From Podochytrium sp. JEL0797 (taxonomy: Eukaryota > Chytridiomycota > Chytridiomycetes > Chytridiales > Chytriomycetaceae), in assembly GCA_027596195.1 (NCBI GenBank), contig JADGJG010000337.1, positions 1 through 23,395 on the forward strand: DNA of 23,395 nucleotides. The letters run 5' to 3'. A program made the translations under genes and the position numbers. The notes under the pieces were generated by a model that was not told the DNA's origin, ran no database searches, and saw only the letters and a list, made by a program, of their open reading frames with translations. Shown in pieces: positions 18,330 to 23,395 of this stretch. Every line of letters starts with the position of its first letter. The first letter of the stretch is position 1.

Positions 18330-19630
18330 TGGGATGCAGTTTTGGTCCGAATTTCCTTCGAATTCACCATTTGGCGAAGAAAAAATTGGGTGTTCTAGAA
18401 TATGAAACTGAATGTGCCAAACATTTATTCAAAAAAAGGGAAAAAACAGAGAGAGAAAGACAAAGAGAAAGAGAGAAAAAAAATGGAAGAGATTTTCCAA
18501 AGTTTTCTTGCTCAGAAAGGCACCACACAGGCCTAACCAAGCCTTGTACAATGGCAAATACGCTCTATCGTGGCTCCGTTCATCGCGATCCATTGAGGGA
18601 TCGCGAAGGTGTGGGCTAACCCCACACATCCACAAAGTTGTTAGGGGGAAGAAAGGGAGGAAGGGGCGGGGGGTGGAGGCTCGAGAGTTGAGATGGGAAA
18701 GAAGAGATTCTTGCATGTGAAAAGTCTTGTTTCCCAGCAGAAAGCCGAGTGTGGGAGGGAGACAAGGAAGGGGGCGGCAGGAGACTGAAGGAGCTGTGAT
18801 CGAAAAGCGCAAAGTTAGAAAAAAGCGCTGGAGTATCACAAATCAAAGAGAGCGGAGAGAGAGGAGATAAAAAAAGATCAGAAACGTTGTATGAAGTTCT
18901 AAACACGTGGCCCAGTGTTCGCTGAGAAGCGATCAAACTGAACGCAAAAATTTCATGGGATTGACAGATATATTCAAGGTTGTTCATCCATTCTCTTTTT
19001 TTCGGTGTGTTGCGGGGGAGGGAGAGGGGGTGTGTGGGATGCGACGGAACATACCTTGTTTGTTGAAGAGGTGGTGGGAGGGGCTACAGATTTTATGACT
19101 CGACGATCTGGAAAATAAATCAAGAGTCAGAACAAAGGGAGGGAAGGAGAGTTACAGAGAGGGAGAGAGGAGTGAAGGAAAAGCCAGTCAGATTCGCCTT
19201 AAGGTCACCAAGTAATTTATCAACTCGTTATGCTTCCCGCAAAAAGAGGGAAACGGAACGAGCTGCGCTTAGGAAGGAGTTCCCAAAACAAAAAGGGGAC
19301 TGGAACCACATTGGCTGACAGGATGCTGGAAAAGTCCTCAACAAATCCGCGAGGGACTCGGAAGTTACTTTGGGCAACAAGAGCCCGCCCCACCAAAGTT
19401 GCTCTGATCAACCCCGCCCTCGTTTCGGGCCTCGCTTCGCTGGGTCTGTCTACCAAAGATTTCCTCACTCTGTCTCGATCCACTCGTACATGGGGGGGAG
19501 AGTGGCAGGGAAAGGGGGGAAGACGCACCATTTCGGGGATGTTTTTGCTTGTTTTTTTTCCGTGCGCAGTTTGTTTTGATTTCGCCTTCGGGCCCTTTCC
19601 ATCGCGTCCTTTTTAATTTATTTCATTTCT
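18330..19630. other. Purine-rich spacer of unit 1
   Basis: About 1.3 kb between the truncated WDR62 copy and the small gene. Plus-strand runs at 18430-18500 and 18640-18880 are GA-rich, with AGAG and GGGAGG words. Twin hairpins lie at 18583-18627. Some frames around 19220-19600 look weakly protein-like (for example a basic segment R-E-T-E-R-A-A-L-R-K) but they differ between units through indels and stops, so I do not call a gene. Confidence 0.5.
18583..18627. repeat. Two adjacent perfect hairpins (unit 1)
   Basis: Hairpin A has 9-bp arms TCGCGATCC (18583-18591) and GGATCGCGA (18598-18606) with a 6-base loop. Two bases later hairpin B has 7-bp arms GTGTGGG (18609-18615) and CCCACAC (18621-18627) with a 5-base loop. 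Both stems are perfect and both are conserved in unit 2. The word TCGCGATCCATTG of hairpin A also occurs without its partner arm at 16917-16929. Confidence 0.8.
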
Positions 19631-19945
19631 TCACCAAGAACTAAAATCAAACTGCGACCCACCACCACCACCCTTCTTCTTCTTGGGCCTCTCCGCATCC
19701 TCATATTCCGCCACACCCGCCTCCCGCTTCCCTCCTACCGGTACGGCAACCGCCTCTCCACCCCGCTGCGCCATATACTTGCCAACCGCCCCCGTCGTTT
19801 TAGGCTCGAAAATACGGTCATTCGCAGCCTTCTTGAGCGTCCGCCCCTCGGCTTCACGAATCTTTTGCAACGCGTCGGGGTCCGTGCCGTGCAACACGTT
19901 GAGCGCTTTTTCGAACGGGTCTGTGAGGATTGTGATGGATTCCAT
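19631..19945 (-). CDS. Unrecognised small basic protein, copy 1
   Basis: A single exon of 104 codons. The ATG at 19945 sits in a good context (ACCATGG). The protein starts M-E-S-I-T-I-L-T-D-P-F-E-K-A-L, has a helical middle (D-P-D-A-L-Q-K-I-R-E-A-E), then an ordered-looking stretch with G-A-V-G-K-Y-M-A-Q-R-G-G. It ends in a Lys/Gly-rich tail (K-K-K-K then G5) and the terminal F-D-F-S-S-W. There is no signal peptide or membrane segment. AATAAA (plus TTTATT 19617-19622) follows the stop within ten bases. A pyrimidine-rich TTTAG lies just before the start and could be a leader intron end. The near-identical copy in unit 2 stays open despite indels, which favours a real protein. I cannot name the family. 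Confidence 0.65.
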   Translation of the reverse strand: MESITILTDPFEKALNVLHGTDPDALQKIREAEGRTLKKAANDRIFEPKTTGAVGKYMAQRGGEAVAVPVGGKREAGVAEYEDAERPKKKKGGGGGSQFDFSSW

Positions 19946-20011
19946 GGTGATTGGTTTCTAAAGACAGAGATCAGAGAGAAAGCGCGTGAGAATCACAAGT
20001 AGCAAGAAAAT

Positions 20012-20068
20012 GGGGGGGGGGGGGGGGGGGGGGGGGAAAAAAAAAAAAAAAAAAACCCCCCCCCCCCC
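20012..20068. repeat. G25-A19-C13 homopolymer block (unit 1)
   Basis: Reading the plus strand, 25 G (20012-20036), 19 A (20037-20055) and 13 C (20056-20068) follow without interruption. It lies 66 bases upstream of the start of the small minus-strand gene. Such a block could form G-quadruplex or other non-B DNA, or could be an assembly artefact. Confidence 0.9.
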
Positions 20069-20356
20069 AATCCACGCACCCAAGATAAACAACACACGCA
20101 AACCAAGCGGACCCAGCCCCAAAGGCAATACTTCCTCCAAAAACCAGCCAGTTTCTATCTATTTTTTATACCTAATCGCGATCCATTGGGGGTTCACCAA
20201 GGTTGTTGCATTTCTCATCTGTCCCCTCTCCTGCTGAGGCTGTAGTTCTCTGCGGGATATTGCGGGATTTACTTTATTAGCTGTTCTCTTTCAAAGCTGC
20301 CACATACCCACAAAGGTTTGTGAAATTTCAATTCCCTATTTGTTTGATTAATTTAC

Positions 20357-21579
20357 CTCCACATCCCACACGCAATCGCTGCGCTTCAAGAAGCATTTGT
20401 GTTTCCCGACTTGCTCGACATCCGTCACGTCCCAAATGAATATGCTGTGGTCGCTGTACATGGCAGTGATGAAGTGTCCCGACGGGTCGACTTTGACGGA
20501 AATGGCATCGGGGAAGACTGCGTTCGGAGGGGTTTGGTGCGGGTCATGAAGAGGTTTCGGGAGTGTGGTGATATATTTCATGGTGGTTGGTTCGAATAAT
20601 TTGGCGTGACCAGTTTCAGGACCCAATTCTCCAGACACGAAACCTTGAAGCCATCTCACCGAATCACTCCGTCCGTGCATCCGCAGACAATAAATCTCGA
20701 ACAGATATCAATCGAAAAGCCTCCCTTGACCTGCGTGAATCAAAAAAATATAATCAGAATGCGTGCCTCAAACGACTCACGGGACAAGTCGGTCGCGCAA
20801 CCAAGCAGACAAAAAACAACCTTCAAATCGACCCATTTCTCCATGACTCGTTCTTCATTGAACAAGGCCAGGATTCCCTTTTCCGTGATGGAATACACGA
20901 ATGACTGGCCTTCCGAATCTGGCGACTGAGAACCACCTTCATGTTCTCGAAAACATACAACGTCCATAAACACGCTATTCTTGTGCTCTCCGACGGTAGC
21001 AAAGGAACCTTCAACAACTGGAATCGGCTGATGCGGCTCCAGTAATCCCGACTTCGAGATGGAATCAAATTCCCAGTATCTGAATCCCACAGTGACAAAG
21101 AAATGTCCGCTTGGGTCAAAACTCAGGGCAGTCACGCTGGTGGGTATTTTATTTGTCGTGGCGACGATTTGCTCGGTGCTCAAGTCCCAGACAATCAGGC
21201 GCGGGTCCCTTCGCGCGCCGATAGACACGAGGTGGGAATTGGTTGGGGAAAAGACGCAGGCGAGGACTTGAAAGGGGTGGGTGGTTTCGAGTGTTGCCGT
21301 GACTGTGTTTGACTTGAGGCACCATACTTGGACCACAGGTTGGTGGCCGCGTTCGCCAACGGCGAGAATGGAGCCATCACAAGATAAGGAAAGCGAGGCG
21401 ACGCGTTTTCGGCCAGTGGCGAAGCGTTGCGGCGCGAATCGCGTCGAAAAGGGCAGTGCAACGACGACCGCAACGCCCCCTGTCGCAAACGCAACGCTGC
21501 CATTTGAAGACGCGAGTGCATGGGGTGAGGCGGTGAGGCCGAGCGCCCTTTCGAAGGCAAGTTGTTTCGTGGGTGCCAT
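20357..21579 (-). pseudogene. Truncated WDR62/MAPKBP1 copy 2
   Basis: The same structure as copy 1: exon 1 at 20821-21579, exon 2 at 20660-20730, the same CAG-to-CAA acceptor change (plus-strand T at 20601) and the same fused exon 3/4 segment. In addition a 9-bp in-frame deletion near 21080 removes the His-Phe-Lys of the conserved F-R-H-F-K-Y-W motif, so exon 1 is 253 codons. The predicted product from exons 1 and 2 is 277 codons. No frameshift or stop appears in exon 1. It is a pseudogene or a gene for a partial propeller, as for copy 1. Confidence 0.87.
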
Positions 21580-22899
21580 TGGGATGCAGTTTTGGTCCGA
21601 ATTTCCTTCGAATTCACCATTTGGCGAAGAAAAAATTGGGTGTTCTAGAATATGAAACTCAATGTGCCAAACATTTATTCAAAAAAAAGAGGGAAAAAAC
21701 AGAGAGAGAAAGACAAAGAGAAAGATAGAAAAAAAATGGAAGAGATTTTCCAAAGTTTTCTTGCTCAGAAAGGCACCACACAGGCCTAACCAAGCCTTGT
21801 ACAATGGCAAATACGCTCTATCGTGGCTCCGTTCATCGCGATCCATTGAGGGATCGCGAAGGTGTGGGCTAACCCCACACATCCACAAAGTTGTTGGGGG
21901 GAAGAAAGGGAGGAAGGGGAGGGGGGTGGAGGCTCGAGAGTTGAGATGGGAAAGAAGAGATTCTTGCATGTGAAAAGTCTTGTTTCCCAGCAGAAAGCCG
22001 AGTGTGGGAGGGAGACAAGGAAGGGGGCGGCAGGAGACTGAAGGAGCTGTGATCGAAAAGCGCAAAGTTAGAAAAAAGCGCTGGAGTATCACAAATCAAA
22101 GAGAGCGGAGAGAGAGGAGATAAAAAAAGATCAGAAACGTTGTATGAAGTTCTAAACACGTGGCCCAGTGTTCGCTGAGAAGCGATCAAACTGAACGCAA
22201 AAATTTCATGGGATTGACAGATATATTCAAGGTTGTTCATCCATTCTCTTTTTTTCGGTGTGTTGCGGGGGAGGGAGAGGGGGTGTGTGGGATGCGACGG
22301 AACATACCTTGTTTGTTGAAGAGATGGTGGGAGGGGCTACAGATTTTATGACTCGACGATCTGGAAAATAAATCAAGAGTCAGAACAACATCGTAGGGTG
22401 AAAGGAGAGTCAAGGAGAGGGAGAGAGGAGTGAAGGAAAAGCCAGTCAGATTCGCCTTAAGGTCACCAAGTAATTTATCAACCCGTTCTGCTTCCCGCAA
22501 AAAGAGGGAAACGGAACGAGCTGCGCTTAGGAAGGAGTTCCCAAAACAAAAAGGGGACTGGAACCACATTGGCTGACAGGATGCTGGAAAAGTCCTCAAC
22601 AAATCCGCCCCCCCAAGAGGAGGGACTCGGAAGCTACTTTGGGCAACAAGAGCCCGCCCCGCCAAAGTTGCTCTGATCAACCCCGCCCTCGTTTCGGGTC
22701 TCGCTTCGCTGGGTCTGTCTACCAAAGATTTCCTCACTCTGTCTCGATCCACTCGTACATGGGGGGGAGAGTGGCAGGGAAAGGGGGGAAGACGCACCAT
22801 TTCGGGGATGTTTTTGCTTGTTTTTTTTCCGTGCGCAGTTTGTTTTGATTTCGCCTTCGGGCCCTTTCCATCGCGTCCTTTTTAATTTATTTCATTTCT
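21580..22899. other. Purine-rich spacer of unit 2
   Basis: The counterpart of 18330-19630. Here a minus-strand frame is open for 187 codons (22237-22800), including R-E-A-E-R-V-D-K-L-L-G-D-L-K. In unit 1 the same place has a stop (R-E-A-stop) and a shifted frame. That argues against a conserved gene, unless unit 1 has decayed. Confidence 0.45.
21836..21880. repeat. Two adjacent perfect hairpins (unit 2)
   Basis: Same two stems as in unit 1: 9-bp arms at 21836-21844 and 21851-21859, and 7-bp arms at 21862-21868 and 21874-21880. Both are unchanged although flanking runs differ. Confidence 0.8.
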
Positions 22900-23217
22900 T
22901 CACCAAGAACTAAAATCAAACTGCGACCCACCACCACCACCACCCTTCTTCTTCTTGGGCCTCTCCGCATCCTCATATTCCGCCACACCCGCCTCCCGCT
23001 TCCCTCCTACCGGTACCGCAACCGCCTCTCCACCCCGCTGCGCCATATACTTGCCAACCGCCCCCGTCGTTTTAGGCTCGAAAATACGGTCATTCGCAGC
23101 CTTCTTGAGCGTCCGCACCTCGGCTTCACGAATCTTTTGCAAAGCGTCGGGGTCCGTGCCGTGCAACACGTTGAGCGCTTTTTCGAACGGGTCTGTGAGG
23201 ATTGTGATGGATTCCAT
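22900..23217 (-). CDS. Unrecognised small basic protein, copy 2
   Basis: The second copy of the small gene, 105 codons. It differs from copy 1 by one extra Gly in the poly-Gly tail (G6 instead of G5) and a Gly-to-Val change in R-E-A-E-V-R, with a silent change or two elsewhere. Start context, AATAAA after the stop and the terminal F-D-F-S-S-W are unchanged. The indel is a whole codon, consistent with the frame being kept, but a three-base slip in a GGT-type repeat is also easy to explain without selection. Confidence 0.65.
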   Translation of the reverse strand: MESITILTDPFEKALNVLHGTDPDALQKIREAEVRTLKKAANDRIFEPKTTGAVGKYMAQRGGEAVAVPVGGKREAGVAEYEDAERPKKKKGGGGGGSQFDFSSW

Positions 23218-23283
23218 GGTGATTGGTTTCTAAAGACAGAGATCAGAGAGAAAGCGCGTGAGAATCACAAGTAGCAAGAAAAT

Positions 23284-23340
23284 GGGGGGGGGGGGGGGGG
23301 GGGGGGGGAAAAAAAAAAAAAAAAAAACCCCCCCCCCCCC
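23284..23340. repeat. G25-A19-C13 homopolymer block (unit 2)
   Basis: G at 23284-23308, A at 23309-23327, C at 23328-23340: exactly the same three run lengths as in unit 1. It lies 66 bases upstream of the small gene start. Confidence 0.9.
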
Positions 23341-23395
23341 AATCCACGCACCCAAGATAAACAACACACGCAAACCAAGCGGACCCAGCCCCAAA

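Larger units (their letters stand above)
16864..20123. repeat. Tandem unit 1 (~3.26 kb direct repeat)
   Basis: The sequence from GGCAATACTTCC at 16865 recurs at 20124, an offset of 3259 bases, and the two units align along their whole length with only scattered substitutions and small indels. Unit 1 contains a spacer, the truncated WDR62-type copy, a purine-rich region with twin hairpins, the 104-codon gene, and the G/A/C homopolymer block. Its left edge sits in unique DNA after GAGTGC; the boundary is uncertain by about one base. Confidence 0.95.
20124..23395. repeat. Tandem unit 2, ending at the window edge
   Basis: A second full unit of 3272 bases in the same orientation, differing from unit 1 by a 9-bp deletion in the WDR62-type exon, a ~13-bp insertion of C7 plus AAGAGG near 22608-22620, other small indels and scattered substitutions. 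The last bases CCAGCCCCAAA match the end of unit 1 exactly at the point where unit 2 begins, so the window stops on the repeat boundary. Confidence 0.95.

Noticed and set aside
18420..18500. GA-rich run considered as a CRISPR-like or satellite array
   Set aside because: There is no fixed period or spacer structure; it is simple purine-rich low complexity.
19230..19616. A 128-codon plus-strand frame in the spacer of unit 1
   Set aside because: The corresponding frame in unit 2 is disrupted by the insertion near 22608, and no domain is visible.
22237..22800. A 187-codon minus-strand frame in the spacer of unit 2
   Set aside because: In unit 1 the same stretch has a stop after R-E-A and a shifted frame caused by the ~13-bp indel. 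With no motif and no conservation of frame between near-identical copies, a gene is not supported.

Overview
The window is eukaryotic nuclear DNA: nearly every multi-exon gene has short GT-AG introns (47-147 nt), AATAAA signals sit close to stop codons, and there is an RNA polymerase III tRNA gene. Three features suggest a fungus, most likely a zoosporic one (Chytridiomycota): compact genes, an ankyrin protein built from repeats reading like D-P-R-V-D-P with a degenerate F-box-like start, and a full WDR62/MAPKBP1-type double WD40 scaffold. The lineage is inferred from family knowledge, not from a search.

Layout. 1-102: 5' end of a minus-strand gene with a transmembrane segment. 304-2361 (+): four-exon BCS1-type AAA ATPase. 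3088-4050 (-): DUF676-type lipase/esterase. 4173-4560 (-): two-exon C2H2 zinc-finger protein. 4704-5755 (-): ankyrin-repeat protein, probably with an 8-nt first exon. 5756-6992: long intergenic stretch with palindromes and an ACA-rich tract. 6993-7932 (+): RNase H1. 8179-8649 (-): broken MYND zinc-finger gene. 8647-9067 (+): partial duplicate of the 3' end of the next gene. 9156-10918 (+): TPR protein. 11050-15419 (-): complete nine-exon WDR62/MAPKBP1 homologue. 15784-16020 (+): small secreted peptide. 16512-16582 (-): tRNA-Gly(GCC).

From about 16864 to the last base the window is a direct tandem duplication of a unit of about 3.26 kb. Each unit carries, in order, a truncated 5' copy of the neighbouring WDR62/MAPKBP1 gene, a purine-rich spacer with two adjacent perfect hairpins, a small unrecognised gene of 104-105 codons, and a striking G25-A19-C13 homopolymer block. 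The second unit ends on exactly the base where the first hands over to the second, so the array probably continues beyond the window or was cut there by the assembler. Both WDR62 copies share a destroyed splice acceptor and an internal deletion, so the copy was damaged first and amplified later.

The genes do not form one pathway. They are mostly housekeeping functions (mitochondrial AAA chaperone, RNase H1, lipase, tRNA) plus expanding or degenerating accessory families (ankyrin, TPR/MYND, the WDR62 fragment array). All exon models come from reading splice signals and family conservation by eye; no search or transcript data were available.
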